64,000 bases of DNA from Kribbella sp. VKM Ac-2568 (lineage in GTDB: Bacteria; Actinomycetota; Actinomycetes; Propionibacteriales; Kribbellaceae), in contig NZ_SLVF01000020.1 of assembly GCF_004345365.1 (NCBI RefSeq), positions 1-64,000 of the forward strand, written 5' to 3'. Made by a program: the position numbers and the translations under genes. Positions 49,565 through 59,550 of the stretch are shown in pieces. Each line of letters opens with the position of its first letter. The stretch's first letter is position 1. Under the pieces are notes generated by a model. The model searched no databases and was not told the origin of the DNA. It worked only from the letters and a program-made list of their open reading frames with translations.

Positions 49565-50620
49565 CTAGCCGCGCTGTCCAGCGGTCGTGGCGTGCGTCCC
49601 GGCATCGGGCTCGGCGACGTGACAGGCCGCATCGTGCCCCTCGCCCAGGCGGCGGAGGGTGGGGGTGACGTGGTGGCACTCGTCGACGACGAGAGGGCAG
49701 CGCCAGCGGAAGCGGCAGCCGGGTGTCGGGTCGATGACCCTCGGCGGCTCGCCGGTATCGCCTTCGACGGCGACGCTGAGCGGTGCGCGGGGATCGGGCA
49801 CCGCCCCGAGCAGCAGGTCGGTATAGGGGTGCTTGGGGTTGGCCAGTACCGCCTCGGTCGGGCCGGACTCGACGATGTGACCGGCGTACATGATGAGGAG
49901 GCGGTCGGCGACGTACCGGGCGCTCGCGATGTCGTGGGTGATGTAGAGGAACGAGACGCCGGCCGACCTGCGCAGCTCCGCCATCAGGTTGAGCAGGCCG
50001 ATCCGGATCGACACGTCGAGCATCGACACCGGCTCGTCGGCCAGGATGAGCTTGGGCTTGTGCGCCAAGGCCTGGGCGAAGCCGATGCGTTGCCGTTGTC
50101 CGCCGCTGAGCTCGTAGGGGTAGCGGTACATGAGGTCGGAGGCCGGCGCCAGGCCGACCGCCTCGATCACTCGCTCGGCTTCCTCGTTCCGCTGTGCCCG
50201 CGTGAGCTCGGGCTGGTGCAGTTTCAGGCTGCGCAGGATGCCGTGGGAGACGCGGAAGGCGGGATTGAGGGAGCTGAACGGATCCTGGAACACCATCGGC
50301 ACATCGCCGCGGTAGGCCAGTCGGTCGCGTCGCGATCGCATACTCGACACGGCGCGGCCCTGGTAGTAGATCTCGCCGCTTGTCGGTGTGTAGACACCCG
50401 CGAGCAGGCGGGCGATGGTGCTCTTTCCGCTGCCGCTCTCGCCCGCGAGCGCGACGATCTCCTGCCGATCGACTGTGATGTCGACGTCGTCGACGGCGTG
50501 CAGCATCTTGGGGGAGAGTCCGCGGCCGACCCGGAAATGGCGGGTCAGCTTCCTGGTGTCGATCAGCGGCGCTGTCGGCGCGGCCGCCCGCGGGTCGGTG
50601 TCGACGCTCACATCGGTCAT
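49565..50620 (-). CDS. ABC importer ATPase, OppF/DppF type
   Basis: 351 residues. Walker A is GESGSGKST (about 60-68), signature LSGGQRQRIGFAQAL, Walker B LILADEPVSMLD, switch ITHDIASARY. The C-terminal oligopeptide-transporter tail includes a cysteine-containing GCRFRWRCPLVVDEC segment. It pairs with the ATPase encoded upstream (4-base overlap, ATGA). It is last in the ROK-kinase/importer operon. Confidence 0.94.
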   Translation of the reverse strand: MTDVSVDTDPRAAAPTAPLIDTRKLTRHFRVGRGLSPKMLHAVDDVDITVDRQEIVALAGESGSGKSTIARLLAGVYTPTSGEIYYQGRAVSSMRSRRDRLAYRGDVPMVFQDPFSSLNPAFRVSHGILRSLKLHQPELTRAQRNEEAERVIEAVGLAPASDLMYRYPYELSGGQRQRIGFAQALAHKPKLILADEPVSMLDVSIRIGLLNLMAELRRSAGVSFLYITHDIASARYVADRLLIMYAGHIVESGPTEAVLANPKHPYTDLLLGAVPDPRAPLSVAVEGDTGEPPRVIDPTPGCRFRWRCPLVVDECHHVTPTLRRLGEGHDAACHVAEPDAGTHATTAGQRG

Positions 50621-51627
50621 GACCTCGCCTCCTGGACGGGTTCTGCCGCGGTCGCGGCGCCGGGAGCGTGCAGCAGACAGCGCGCCTGCACGGCTCCGAC
50701 CTGATAGAGCTCGGGCTCGACCTTGGGACAGTCGGCGAACACCTCCGGACAGCGCGGATTGAAGCGGCAGCCGCTCGGTGGGTGGGCGAGGTTGGGCGGG
50801 CTCCCGGGAATCCCGATCAGTGGCACCTTCGGTCCGCGGATCGACGGGAACGCGTCGAGCAACCCTTTGCTGTACGGATGCGCCGGATGATCGAAGACCG
50901 CACGAGTGGCCCCCAGCTCGACCACCTGGCCGGCGTACATCACCACCAGCTGGTCGGAGAAGTGACTGATCAGGGACATGTCGTGGGTGACGAAGACGAC
51001 CGCGAAGCCGAGCTGCTGCTGCAGCTCCTTGATCTGCACCATCAGGGACCGCTGGGCCACGACGTCGAGGGCCGACGTCGGCTCGTCCATGATGATCAGG
51101 TCGGGCGTGAACAGCAGCGCCATCGCGATCATGGCCCGTTGCCGCATCCCACCGCTGAGCTGGTGCGGATAGCTCTTGAGGTGGATCGGATCGATGCCGA
51201 CCAGCCGCATTACCTCGGCCGGGCGATCGTCGGCCACCGCTTCGTCGTGCGCCATGATCGCGTCCCTGAACTGGGTGCCGATGCTCGTCACCGGGTTGAG
51301 GGCGTTCATCGCGCTCTGCATGACGACGGAGAAGTCACGCCAGCGCAAGGCGGCCAGCTTCTTCTCGCTCATCGCGACGAGGTTCTGGCCCTGGAACCGA
51401 ACGTCTCCGCTGGTGATGGCGGCCGGCGGGCTGAGCAGCTGCGCGATGGCGAACAACAGCGTCGACTTGCCGCAGCCCGACTCGCCGACCACACCCACGA
51501 ACTCACCGGCATGGACGTCGAGATCCACCGAGTCGACCGCGACGACGGGACGATCGCCGCCGGTGTCGTACTCGACGGTGAGATCACGGACCTCGAGAAT
51601 GGGCTTGCCCTCAATGTGACCGTGCAC
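50617..51627 (-). CDS. ABC importer ATPase, OppD/DppD type
   Basis: 336 residues, GTG 51627 chosen because GGAGG lies 4 bases before; an ATG further upstream would overlap the permease gene. Walker A is GESGCGKSTL, signature LSGGMRQRAMIAMAL, Walker B LIIMDEPTSALD. The tail has the PPSGCRFNPRCPEVFADC motif of this subfamily. It forms a heterodimer with the downstream ATPase to power uptake. It overlaps the end of the permease gene by 17 bases. Confidence 0.94.
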   Translation of the reverse strand: MHGHIEGKPILEVRDLTVEYDTGGDRPVVAVDSVDLDVHAGEFVGVVGESGCGKSTLLFAIAQLLSPPAAITSGDVRFQGQNLVAMSEKKLAALRWRDFSVVMQSAMNALNPVTSIGTQFRDAIMAHDEAVADDRPAEVMRLVGIDPIHLKSYPHQLSGGMRQRAMIAMALLFTPDLIIMDEPTSALDVVAQRSLMVQIKELQQQLGFAVVFVTHDMSLISHFSDQLVVMYAGQVVELGATRAVFDHPAHPYSKGLLDAFPSIRGPKVPLIGIPGSPPNLAHPPSGCRFNPRCPEVFADCPKVEPELYQVGAVQARCLLHAPGAATAAEPVQEARS

Positions 51628-52540
51628 GTCGCCTCCGAACCGGCCGCAGCGCGGGGTTGCTGATCTCGTCGAACGCGTAGTTGAGCAGGGCGAACGAAAC
51701 ACCCAGGAGCGCGACCGCCAGTCCCGGCGACAGCGCCCAGGCGGGCAGGCCGTTCACCAGCGCACCCTGGTTCTGCGCCCAGTACAGCATCGTGCCCCAG
51801 CTCAGCGAGTTGGGGTCGCCGAGTCCGAGGAACTGCAGGCCGGCGGCGGTCAGTACGGCGTACAGCGCGGCGCCGAGGAAGTTCGCGACGATGAGGGAGG
51901 TCATCGTCGGCAGCATCTCGACCACGATGATGTACGACTGACGTTCACCCCGGACGCGGGCCGACTCGAGGAAATCACGGTTGCGCAGGGAGAGCGCCTG
52001 CGCGCGCATCTGCCGGGCGCCGTACGACCAGCCGGTCAGGATAAGCACGACGACGATCACGGTGAGGTTGCCCTTGCCGGCGTACGTCGCCAGCACGATG
52101 ATCAGCGGGAACGTCGGCAGCACCAGGAACACGTCGGTCAACATCGACAGCGCGTCGTCGGCGTAACCGCCGAGATAGGCGGCCGAGACGCCGATGATGA
52201 CCGACAGGAAGGTCGCGCCGAGACCCACGACGACCGCGATGATCAGCGACTCCCGCGTGCTGTAGACCAGCTGGGCGTACACGTCCTGGCCGAGGCCGGT
52301 GGTGCCGAGCCAGTGCTTGCCGGAGGGATGCTCCAGCGGCAGGTCGCCGATCGCGCGTGGATCGCCGTGCAGCCACGGCACGAACAGATGCGGGAAAGCG
52401 GCCAGCAGAACGAAGAGGAGGAGCAGCACCGCGCCCAGCATGGCCTTGCGGTTGTGCAGGATGGCACGCCACAGACCGCCCCTCGGGCGGCGGGCCGCAG
52501 TCGGTGCGGGCGCGGCGGTGCCGGCAACGAGAGCGCTCAT
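51611..52540 (-). CDS. ABC importer permease, OppC/DppC type
   Basis: 309 residues from ATG 52540 (AAGGGA upstream; a start at 52606 is rejected). The N-terminal cytoplasmic part is followed by the first membrane helix (AMLGAVLLLLFVLLAAF). An extracytoplasmic domain and about five more helices come next. The ATPase-contact loop is in RNRDFLESARVRGERQSYI. It forms the pore with the OppB-type subunit. Confidence 0.93.
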   Translation of the reverse strand: MSALVAGTAAPAPTAARRPRGGLWRAILHNRKAMLGAVLLLLFVLLAAFPHLFVPWLHGDPRAIGDLPLEHPSGKHWLGTTGLGQDVYAQLVYSTRESLIIAVVVGLGATFLSVIIGVSAAYLGGYADDALSMLTDVFLVLPTFPLIIVLATYAGKGNLTVIVVVLILTGWSYGARQMRAQALSLRNRDFLESARVRGERQSYIIVVEMLPTMTSLIVANFLGAALYAVLTAAGLQFLGLGDPNSLSWGTMLYWAQNQGALVNGLPAWALSPGLAVALLGVSFALLNYAFDEISNPALRPVRRRRARSH

Positions 52541-52544
52541 CGTT

Positions 52545-53549
52545 CTATCCCTTCGTCCGGGCTCGCGGGTCGAGCAGGAACACCGCGAAGTCGCAGAGCA
52601 GGACACAGATCAGCACGGCCAGCGTCACGAGCAGGAACAAGGCCTGCAGTAATGGGTAGTCCGTGCTCACCGTGGCGTTGTAGAACATGTAACCCAGGCC
52701 GGGATAGTTGAAGACGTACTCGACCAGGATCGTGCCGGAGATGACGAAACCGAGCGACATCGCGAAACCGGACAGATTCGGCAGGAACGCGTTCCGGCCC
52801 GCGTAGCCGAACATGATCCGCCGGTTCGGGATGCCCTTGGCCCGGGCCATCCGGACGTAGTCCTCGGCCAGCGTGGTCACCATGTTGTTGCGCATCGTCA
52901 GGATCCAGCCGCCGATGGCGGTGATCAGGATGGTGCCGGCCGGCAGGATGCCGTGCTTCAGCACGCTGCCGATGAACGGCGGGTTGAATCCCGGCGTCAA
53001 TCCCTGTTCGTAGTTGAAGTCGTTGGGCAGGATCGGATTGCTGCCGATCGCGAAGAGCGAGATGAACACCAGCGCGACCCAGAAGTACGGCAGGGCGGAG
53101 GTGATGATGAAGACCGGCGGAACGACCCCGTCCATCAGCCCGCCGCGCCGCCAGCCGGCGATCGTGCCGATCAGCGTGCCGAGGACGAACGCGAGGACGG
53201 TCGCGATGCCGACCAGGCCGACCGTCCACGGCAACGCGTCGCCGATCAGCGTGGTCACCGGGGCGCCGAGGCTGCTGCCGATCGACACGCCCCAGTGTCC
53301 GGTGACCATCGCCTTCAGGTACTCGGTGTACTGGAGAATGATGTTCTTGTCCGGGTCGAAGCCGAACTCGGCCAGGACCGTTCGCAACTGCTCCGGCGAG
53401 ACGACCGAGCCGCTCTTGCTGAACCGCTCCCGCAGAGCTTCCTCGGGACTGCCGGGCATCATCCGCGGGATGAAGAAGTTCAGCGTCATGGCCGCCCAGA
53501 GGGTGAGCACGAAGAATCCGAGGCGACGAATCAGGAATCTCACGGACAC
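52545..53549 (-). CDS. ABC importer permease, OppB/DppB type
   Basis: 334 residues from GTG 53549. Typical start RFLIRRLGFFVLTLWAAMTLNFF, an outer domain with AEFGFDPDKNIILQYTEYL, then helices; the EAA-type loop is EDYVRMARAKGIPNRRIMF. In sugar-linked members of this family (cellobiose and xylo-oligosaccharide systems) the same architecture imports oligosaccharides. Four bases separate it from the second permease gene. Confidence 0.93.
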   Translation of the reverse strand: MSVRFLIRRLGFFVLTLWAAMTLNFFIPRMMPGSPEEALRERFSKSGSVVSPEQLRTVLAEFGFDPDKNIILQYTEYLKAMVTGHWGVSIGSSLGAPVTTLIGDALPWTVGLVGIATVLAFVLGTLIGTIAGWRRGGLMDGVVPPVFIITSALPYFWVALVFISLFAIGSNPILPNDFNYEQGLTPGFNPPFIGSVLKHGILPAGTILITAIGGWILTMRNNMVTTLAEDYVRMARAKGIPNRRIMFGYAGRNAFLPNLSGFAMSLGFVISGTILVEYVFNYPGLGYMFYNATVSTDYPLLQALFLLVTLAVLICVLLCDFAVFLLDPRARTKG

Positions 53550-53582
53550 CAGCTCCTCGTGCTCACTCTCACCGACGTTTCC

Positions 53583-55292
53583 TTACTTCTGGGCCGACTT
53601 GGAGTACAGGTTCGTCAGGACCTGTCCGACGTCGGGGATGTTGTACGGCGCGGGCTGGGCGTAGGGGTCTTCCTGCGTCGGCCAGCCCTCTAGGTCCTTG
53701 GTGTTGTACTGGTACCAGTCGACCGACTCGGTGGTCGGAATGATCGGCACGTCCTTGATCATGTAGCCCGAGATCTGCTTGATCAGCTTGACCTGCGTGT
53801 CCGGGTCGGCACTCGCGTACTGGTCGAACAGCTTGTCCACCTCAGGCTTGATGTAGCGCGAGTAGTTGCTGCTGGCCTGTGTGCCGATCGGGGCGCTGTT
53901 CTTCGAGTACAGCAGTTGCCGCAGCTCGTAGTACGGCGTAGGGCCGCCGGACAGGCTGGAGTAGGCCAGGTCGTAGTCACCGGTGAAGAGCTTCTGGTTG
54001 TACGACTGCTGCTGCAGGTCCTGGATGGACAGCTCGATGCCGACCTTCGCCAGCTGCTGCTTCACGACCGCCAGCGACGCGTCCCAGTCGGTGTAGCCGG
54101 TGACCGTGATGACGCTGAGCTTCAACGGGTTCGACGACGAGTAGCCCGCACTCTCCAGCAGTTGCTTGGCCTTGTCCGGGTTCGGCTTGTCGTAGCCGGC
54201 GGCCGTCAGCGCGTCCTTGTCGAAGTACTTGTCGAAGGTCGGCGTGACGACGCCGGTCTGGTTCGCGGCCGGCTGGTAGCCGCTCTCACCGATCTTCGAG
54301 ATCTGCTCCCGGTCGAGCGCGTAGGCGATCGCCTGCCGGACGGCCAGGTTGCTGGTCACCTTGTGCGACGGGTCGAGGTTCGGGATGATCGCCACGTTCG
54401 CGGTCGGCGGGAACCAGTAGTTGTTCTCCGGCGACTTGGACTTGTAGAAGTTGTCGATGTTCGGGATGTACTGACCACCCCACTGCGCCTTGCCGCTGGC
54501 CAGGTCGAGGTTGGCCGGGTTGTTGTCCAGATACGCGGGATACTGGACCTTCTCCAGGTACGGCTTGCCCGGCTGCCAGTAGCTGCCGTTGGCAACGTAG
54601 GAGATGTTGTTGCTGGTGCAGGACCCGACCGTGAATGCCCCGGTGCCGACCGGTTTCGTATTCGGCCAGGTGGCAGGCTTGGCGGCCGCGTCGCCGGTGG
54701 ACCAGATGTGCTTGGGCACGATGCCGACCTGGTTCGCGAAGTTGAAGAAGTACGGCTCGGCCGGTGCCTTGAACTTCAGCGTGACCTTGTCACCGGCCGC
54801 GGTGACACTGGTCAGGCCGGCACCGGTCCACAGCGAGTACAGGTCGAGGGCCGGCTGCTGCTTCATCAGGTTGAACGTGTAGACCACGTCGTCGGCGCTG
54901 AACGGCTGCCCGTCGCTCCACTTCACGCCAGAGCGGATGGTGAAGACGATCGAGTCCTTGGTCGGCGACCAACTGAAGGCGGTGGCCAGCATGGGGGTGG
55001 TGGCACCGCTCTTCAGCACGTTGACGAAGGTCAGGGGCTCGTAGACGAAGCCGAGAGCCTGCTGGTTGACCGCCGGGTTGAACGGGTTGAACTGACACGG
55101 CCAGGTCTGACCGCCCACATTGGCGATCGTGACCGTGCCGCCCTTCTTGAACTGCCCTGTGCTGCCGCCGCTGCTCGTCGAGGACGACGGGTTGCTGGAC
55201 GCGCCTCCGATCGGCTCGTCGCCGCCGCCACAGCCAGCGGCCAGTACGCCGACCGCCACCGCGGTGACGGCGATACGTTTGATGCCACTCAT
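53583..55292 (-). CDS. Extracellular solute-binding lipoprotein, family 5
   Basis: 569 residues. The lipobox VLAAGCGGG places the lipidated cysteine near residue 21, after a short signal sequence. A Ser/Gly linker is followed by the family-5 fold: GGTVTIANVGG, then PLTFVNVLKSG, WSDGQPFSADDVVYTF and VRQAIAYALDREQI. Family 5 binds peptides, nickel, opines or oligosaccharides. The neighbouring ROK kinase and ROK regulator favour a sugar ligand. It is tethered to the outer face of the membrane and feeds the adjacent permeases. Confidence 0.93.
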   Translation of the reverse strand: MSGIKRIAVTAVAVGVLAAGCGGGDEPIGGASSNPSSSTSSGGSTGQFKKGGTVTIANVGGQTWPCQFNPFNPAVNQQALGFVYEPLTFVNVLKSGATTPMLATAFSWSPTKDSIVFTIRSGVKWSDGQPFSADDVVYTFNLMKQQPALDLYSLWTGAGLTSVTAAGDKVTLKFKAPAEPYFFNFANQVGIVPKHIWSTGDAAAKPATWPNTKPVGTGAFTVGSCTSNNISYVANGSYWQPGKPYLEKVQYPAYLDNNPANLDLASGKAQWGGQYIPNIDNFYKSKSPENNYWFPPTANVAIIPNLDPSHKVTSNLAVRQAIAYALDREQISKIGESGYQPAANQTGVVTPTFDKYFDKDALTAAGYDKPNPDKAKQLLESAGYSSSNPLKLSVITVTGYTDWDASLAVVKQQLAKVGIELSIQDLQQQSYNQKLFTGDYDLAYSSLSGGPTPYYELRQLLYSKNSAPIGTQASSNYSRYIKPEVDKLFDQYASADPDTQVKLIKQISGYMIKDVPIIPTTESVDWYQYNTKDLEGWPTQEDPYAQPAPYNIPDVGQVLTNLYSKSAQK

Positions 55293-55323
55293 CGTCTCTG
55301 CCTTTCATTCCTCGAACTCATGG

Positions 55324-56256
55324 TCATGCGAATGCCTCCGCACCGAGAACCGCACCCGCGGCCTCGACGCCGAGGGCGAGTGCCCCCACCAGCGGCGCGT
55401 CCGAAGGGAATCGGGCCACTGTCAGCTCCGGTGGGAAGGGGACTGCCGCGTCGAGTGCCCGACGCAGCTCAGGTGCGATCCGGTCCCACGCGCCGACCAG
55501 CCCGCCACCGACGGCGATCCGGACCGGGTCGAGGGCGATCGCCAGGTTGACGACATGCATCGCCAGTTCGCGCTGGAACTCCTCGGCGAGTACTGCAGCG
55601 TCCGGCTGTGATCGCGCGAGCGCGAACACATCGGCCGCCGTGACCGGCTTGCCCAGCCGGGCGCTACCGGTGGTCTCGAGTGCTTGGCCGCTGACGACAT
55701 GTTCCAGGATCGTGCGCTCTTCGGCGCCGATCCAAACGTCCGCGGCGGATCGCAGGTTGTAGCCGATCTCGCCGGACGCGCCGTGCGCCCCGGAGATCAC
55801 GGTGCCCCCGGCAACGATCGCCGTGGCGAGACCGGTGCCGAGATTGAGGTAGATGCCCGGATCGCAGCCGACCAGCGCGCCCCACCGCAGCTCGGCGGCA
55901 GCGGCCGCCTTCACGTCGGTCCCGAGCCGGACGGGGATGCCGGGGAAGGCGTCCCGGATCAGCTGTCCGAAGGGGAGTGCACCCCAACCGGGGAAAGTGG
56001 GCGCGAGCTCGACGCGGTTGTCGTACGGGATGCCGAGGGTGGCTGCGCCGACCCCGGCGAGCTCCTGACCCGGGGCGACGTCCGCGAGCAGATCGCTCGC
56101 CGCGGCGAGGCCGCGAGCCATGGCTGCGTCGGCTCCGGCCTCGGCCAGGCTGTCGATGGTCGCGTCACCGAGACGCCGGCCGGACAGGTCTCCGACGGCA
56201 AGAGCGATCTTCGTCCCGCCGAAATCGAGTCCGAGGACGACCGGCCTACGTTTCAT
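55324..56256 (-). CDS. ROK-family sugar kinase
   Basis: 310 residues from ATG 56256 (GGAGG about 9 bases before). The ATPase-fold phosphate-1 motif is LGLDFGGTKIALAV, and GASGEIGYNL matches the ROK region with the sugar-contacting glutamate. The phosphate-2-type motif is IYLNLGTGLATAIVAGG. The zinc motif CxCGxxGC is absent, as in some glucokinase-like members. It is first in the operon, followed 31 bases later by the binding-protein gene; it probably phosphorylates the imported sugar. Confidence 0.9.
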   Translation of the reverse strand: MKRRPVVLGLDFGGTKIALAVGDLSGRRLGDATIDSLAEAGADAAMARGLAAASDLLADVAPGQELAGVGAATLGIPYDNRVELAPTFPGWGALPFGQLIRDAFPGIPVRLGTDVKAAAAAELRWGALVGCDPGIYLNLGTGLATAIVAGGTVISGAHGASGEIGYNLRSAADVWIGAEERTILEHVVSGQALETTGSARLGKPVTAADVFALARSQPDAAVLAEEFQRELAMHVVNLAIALDPVRIAVGGGLVGAWDRIAPELRRALDAAVPFPPELTVARFPSDAPLVGALALGVEAAGAVLGAEAFA

Positions 56257-56290
56257 GGACTGGCACCTCCTCGTGCCGACCAATAGAATC

Positions 56291-56313
56291 GATAGGAAAC
56301 TAACTTAACAATC
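56291..56313. promoter_or_regulatory. AT-rich operator/promoter region between ROK genes
   Basis: GATAGGAAACTAACTTAAC is unusually AT-rich for this genome and contains AACTAACTTAAC-type repeats. It lies 35 bases before the kinase start; a further GTTAAC palindrome is at 56354-56359. It is a likely site for the divergently encoded ROK repressor. Confidence 0.5.
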
Positions 56314-56375
56314 ACCCCGGGCACAAGGGCTAACTCTGACTGTGACCCGAAGTGTTAACGAGCGAGGAGATCGAC

Positions 56376-57575
56376 GTGACGGTTGTCGCCGGGGGTGCCT
56401 CCGCGGCCCGCCCGCAACTGATCCGCGCGATCAACGGGAAGGTCCTGCTGGACCACCTCCGGCGATCCGGGCCACTGTCGAGGACAGAGCTGGCCAGGCT
56501 CTCCGGCCTGTCGAAACCCACGGTCTCCGCTGCGCTGGGCACCATCGAGCGCGCCGGACTCGTGCACGCGACCGGTCAGCGGACGGGGGTCCCCGGTCCT
56601 GCCGCGATCCTGTACGACGTACGGCCGGAAGCAGGGTTCATCCTCGGGCTGGACGTCGGGCGGGAGTTCCTGCGCGGCGCGGTCGCCGATCTGGCCGGCA
56701 CCGTGCGCAGCCGGATGAGCGTGCGCACGAAGGCCGTCGACGCGATGGCCCGGATCCGGGAGCTGGCCGGCCTCGCAACAAAGCTCCTGGGTGACTCCGG
56801 CATCAGCGCCTCGCAGCTCACCCAGACGGTGATCGGAAGTCCCGGTGTCTACGACCCGAAGGTCGACACCCTGACATTGACCGGGCGTCTGTCCGGCTGG
56901 GACTCCCCGGCCGTGCTGCCGGCGCTGCGCGACGCGTTCGGACCGGCGTTGATGATCGAGAACGACGTGGACGCGGCCGCCCTGGCCGAACGGGTCCACG
57001 GTCATGGTCGCGACGTCGACAGCTTCGCGTTCGTGTCCGTCGGCACCGGGATCGGCATGGGTCTGGTGCTCGACGGCAAGCTCCGGCACGGCTCGCACGG
57101 TGTGGCCGGCGAGATCAGCTACCTGCCGTTCGCCGAAGGCACCGGCAGCGATGCGCGGGATGCCCGCAAGCGGGGCAGCTTTGACGCCTCAGCCTCGGCG
57201 GCGGCGGTGGTCCGAGCCGCGAGACGTGCCGGCGTCCGTAGTGCGTCGACGGCCGAGAAAGTGTTCGCCGCCGCGGCGCGCGGTGATGCGGTCGCCGCCG
57301 GGATCGTGGCCGAAGAGGCACTGCTCGTGGCCAAGGCAGTGTGCACCGTCATCACGGTCGTCGACCCCGACCTGATCGTCCTGGGCGGCGGCATCGGCCA
57401 GGCGCCAGGTTTCCTCGACGCCGTCGTCGACCAGCTACGGATCCTGGCACCGGTCCTGCCGGAAGTGAAGGTCAGCGTCCTTGCCGCCGACGCGGTCGTG
57501 GCCGGCTGCTTAGCCGCCGGCCTCGACCGAGCCTGGCAACACGTCGCAGCCCGAATTGGGAACTCAGCCAGCTGA
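56376..57575 (+). CDS. ROK-family (NagC/XylR type) transcription repressor
   Basis: 399 residues. GAGGAG at 56364 selects GTG 56376 over GTG 56352. The N-terminal winged helix is LLDHLRRSGPLSRTELARLSGLSKPTVSAALGTIERAGLV. The C-terminal ROK sugar-binding domain has GFILGLDVGREFLRGAVADL, IENDVDAAALAER, FVSVGTGIGMGLVLDG and a GVAGEISYLP motif. It probably represses the divergent kinase-importer operon until the sugar binds. Confidence 0.93.
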   Translation: MTVVAGGASAARPQLIRAINGKVLLDHLRRSGPLSRTELARLSGLSKPTVSAALGTIERAGLVHATGQRTGVPGPAAILYDVRPEAGFILGLDVGREFLRGAVADLAGTVRSRMSVRTKAVDAMARIRELAGLATKLLGDSGISASQLTQTVIGSPGVYDPKVDTLTLTGRLSGWDSPAVLPALRDAFGPALMIENDVDAAALAERVHGHGRDVDSFAFVSVGTGIGMGLVLDGKLRHGSHGVAGEISYLPFAEGTGSDARDARKRGSFDASASAAAVVRAARRAGVRSASTAEKVFAAAARGDAVAAGIVAEEALLVAKAVCTVITVVDPDLIVLGGGIGQAPGFLDAVVDQLRILAPVLPEVKVSVLAADAVVAGCLAAGLDRAWQHVAARIGNSAS

Positions 57576-57576
57576 G

Positions 57577-59541
57577 CTACAGCGGCACGCCCCAGGCCGC
57601 GAAGGTGGCGGGCGCCGCGTCGTAGTACTGACCAGGGTTCTGATGGAGCCAGCGGACGTTGGCGGCGCTGATGGGGGAGTCGAACAGGCGCAGGTCGTCG
57701 ACGTCGGCCACCGACGAGTCCGGGTTGTCGCCGCCTACGTTCAGCTCGTTCGGCTGCAGGAGCGCGCCCACCGAGTAGGGTTCGACCGTGAACATCTTCC
57801 CGTTCAGGAAGAACTGGATCGCCTTCTGATCGCACGATGCCGCTACGTGCGTCCAGGTCTCGGCGGCGATCGGCCCTCTGGTCGAGTTGATGATGCCGGT
57901 GGTGCCGCTCGCGCCGAACAGCCGCACCCAGAACAGCCCGTCCAGGTAGCCGGCATGGGCGACCTCGCCACCACCGTTGCGCAGTACGAGGAATCGGGCG
58001 CCGCTGCTGCTGGTGCGACACTTCACCCAGGCCGAGAACGCCCAGCCCGGGGGCGACGCCGGCCACGTGAACGAGGTCCTCGACGCGCCCGGACCGGTGC
58101 CGTTCGACCCGAGCGCGGATCCCTGGACGCCGGTCACCCAGGACCCGGCCGCCGTGAGGGTGAGGTCGTTGCCGGACGGCGACTTGTCGTCGACGATTGT
58201 CCCGGTGTTCTCGTTGAAGTGGTAGACGCCGCGCGCGGCGTTGGCCGGCCGGTACGGCGTGACGACCGGCGCGCCGCTCCAGTACCCCGAGGTCACCTCG
58301 GCGAGGAAGTTCTTGGTGAAGGTCAGGTAGTCGTACGACACCCGGCCCCCGGCGGTGGCGTCGCCGCCGACGTGCAACTGGTCCAGCCCGTCGATGGCCG
58401 GCGTCACGTGCGGAACACCGTCGCCGATGTTCGCCGTCGCGTTGTCGGCCTCGAGCCGGACCTGCACGTAGGTCGGGTTGATCGCGAACTGGAACCGGGT
58501 CCACTGGCCGACGGTCAGCGTCGCCGTACTGGTCACCGAGACGGTCCCGTCGTCGATCGTGGTCCAGGTGGCGGTGACGGTTCGGGCGGTGTTCACCACG
58601 ACGCGGACCCGCGCGCTGCCGAGGGTGTCGTTGATGGCGAGGATCGGGGCGGGGGAGCCGACGGGCGCGGTATCGAGGCGGAGCCAACCGCAGATGGCGA
58701 GCCGGTCACAGTCGGGGAAGTTGACGGCACCAGTTGCGCCGGCCGCCGTCGCGCCGGAGACCAGAGCGCCGCCGTACAGGCCCGTGGTGAAGCTGGCGGA
58801 CGGTGCGACCGCGAGATCCCGCCCGTAGCTGCCGAAGTCCTCGGCGGTGTCGTTGTCGAACGGGTAGACCGCCAACTGGTGGTCGATCTGCTCGGCGGCC
58901 ACGAGGGTCGGCCAGTACGCCGCCTCGACCGGGTCGTTCCACCAGCGCAGGTCGTCGACGATCCCGTCGAGGGCATCGGTGCCGGTGAGCGTGTTCCGTC
59001 CGGCCTCCATGGTGACCTCGGTATCGGAGTAGGTCATCGCGGCGCCGGCGTTGACCGACAGCACCTGGACACCGTCGACGGCGATCTTCACGGTGTCGGT
59101 GGACGGCGTGGCGTCGTACACGACGAGGACGTGATGCTGCTGGCCGTCGCGGATGCTCGTGCTGGTGCTGTACGTCGCGCCCGCGATCCTCGCCTCCACG
59201 TTGCCGGTGGCGTTGGAGGCGTACACGGCCCAGTTGAGAGTGCCGTCGCTGGTCGCTGACGCGATGCAGCGGGCCGCGACGGTGTTGGTGTTCAGTTGTA
59301 CCCAGGCCGCGACCGACAGCCCGCCGTCGGTGTTGAGAGGGTAGAAGTCGTCTCCGGCCTTCGGCGGCCGCACGAGGACGTGCATCGCGCCACCGGTGCA
59401 GTTCAGGCCGTTGCCGTACCTGCCCGTCGTGAGCGCTGCCGAACCGACGATCGTGCCGTGCAGGAAATAGCCGGCGACGTCTCGTACCGTCGTGCCGTCG
59501 ACCGTGTCCGCGTTGAACGTGTAGCCCGCTGCTTGCGCCAC
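57577..59541 (-). CDS. Protein with three LamG/concanavalin-like domains, phage-virion-like
   Basis: 654 residues without a signal peptide or anchor. Three beta-sandwich modules are visible. The first covers about 1-200 (FNADTVDGTTVRDVAGYFLHG, with IVDDLRWWNDPV at its end). The second covers about 220-430 (FPDCDRLAICGWLRLD), and the third about 440-654 (FSAWVKCRTSS, DVDDLRLFDSPISAANV). Such leaderless multi-LamG proteins with N-terminal MAQ are typical of actinophage tail or minor virion genes. The next gene also looks like a virion protein. No other phage genes are in the window. It is tail to tail with the ROK regulator, one base apart. Confidence 0.75.
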   Translation of the reverse strand: MAQAAGYTFNADTVDGTTVRDVAGYFLHGTIVGSAALTTGRYGNGLNCTGGAMHVLVRPPKAGDDFYPLNTDGGLSVAAWVQLNTNTVAARCIASATSDGTLNWAVYASNATGNVEARIAGATYSTSTSIRDGQQHHVLVVYDATPSTDTVKIAVDGVQVLSVNAGAAMTYSDTEVTMEAGRNTLTGTDALDGIVDDLRWWNDPVEAAYWPTLVAAEQIDHQLAVYPFDNDTAEDFGSYGRDLAVAPSASFTTGLYGGALVSGATAAGATGAVNFPDCDRLAICGWLRLDTAPVGSPAPILAINDTLGSARVRVVVNTARTVTATWTTIDDGTVSVTSTATLTVGQWTRFQFAINPTYVQVRLEADNATANIGDGVPHVTPAIDGLDQLHVGGDATAGGRVSYDYLTFTKNFLAEVTSGYWSGAPVVTPYRPANAARGVYHFNENTGTIVDDKSPSGNDLTLTAAGSWVTGVQGSALGSNGTGPGASRTSFTWPASPPGWAFSAWVKCRTSSSGARFLVLRNGGGEVAHAGYLDGLFWVRLFGASGTTGIINSTRGPIAAETWTHVAASCDQKAIQFFLNGKMFTVEPYSVGALLQPNELNVGGDNPDSSVADVDDLRLFDSPISAANVRWLHQNPGQYYDAAPATFAAWGVPL

Positions 59542-59550
59542 GCCCGTCGC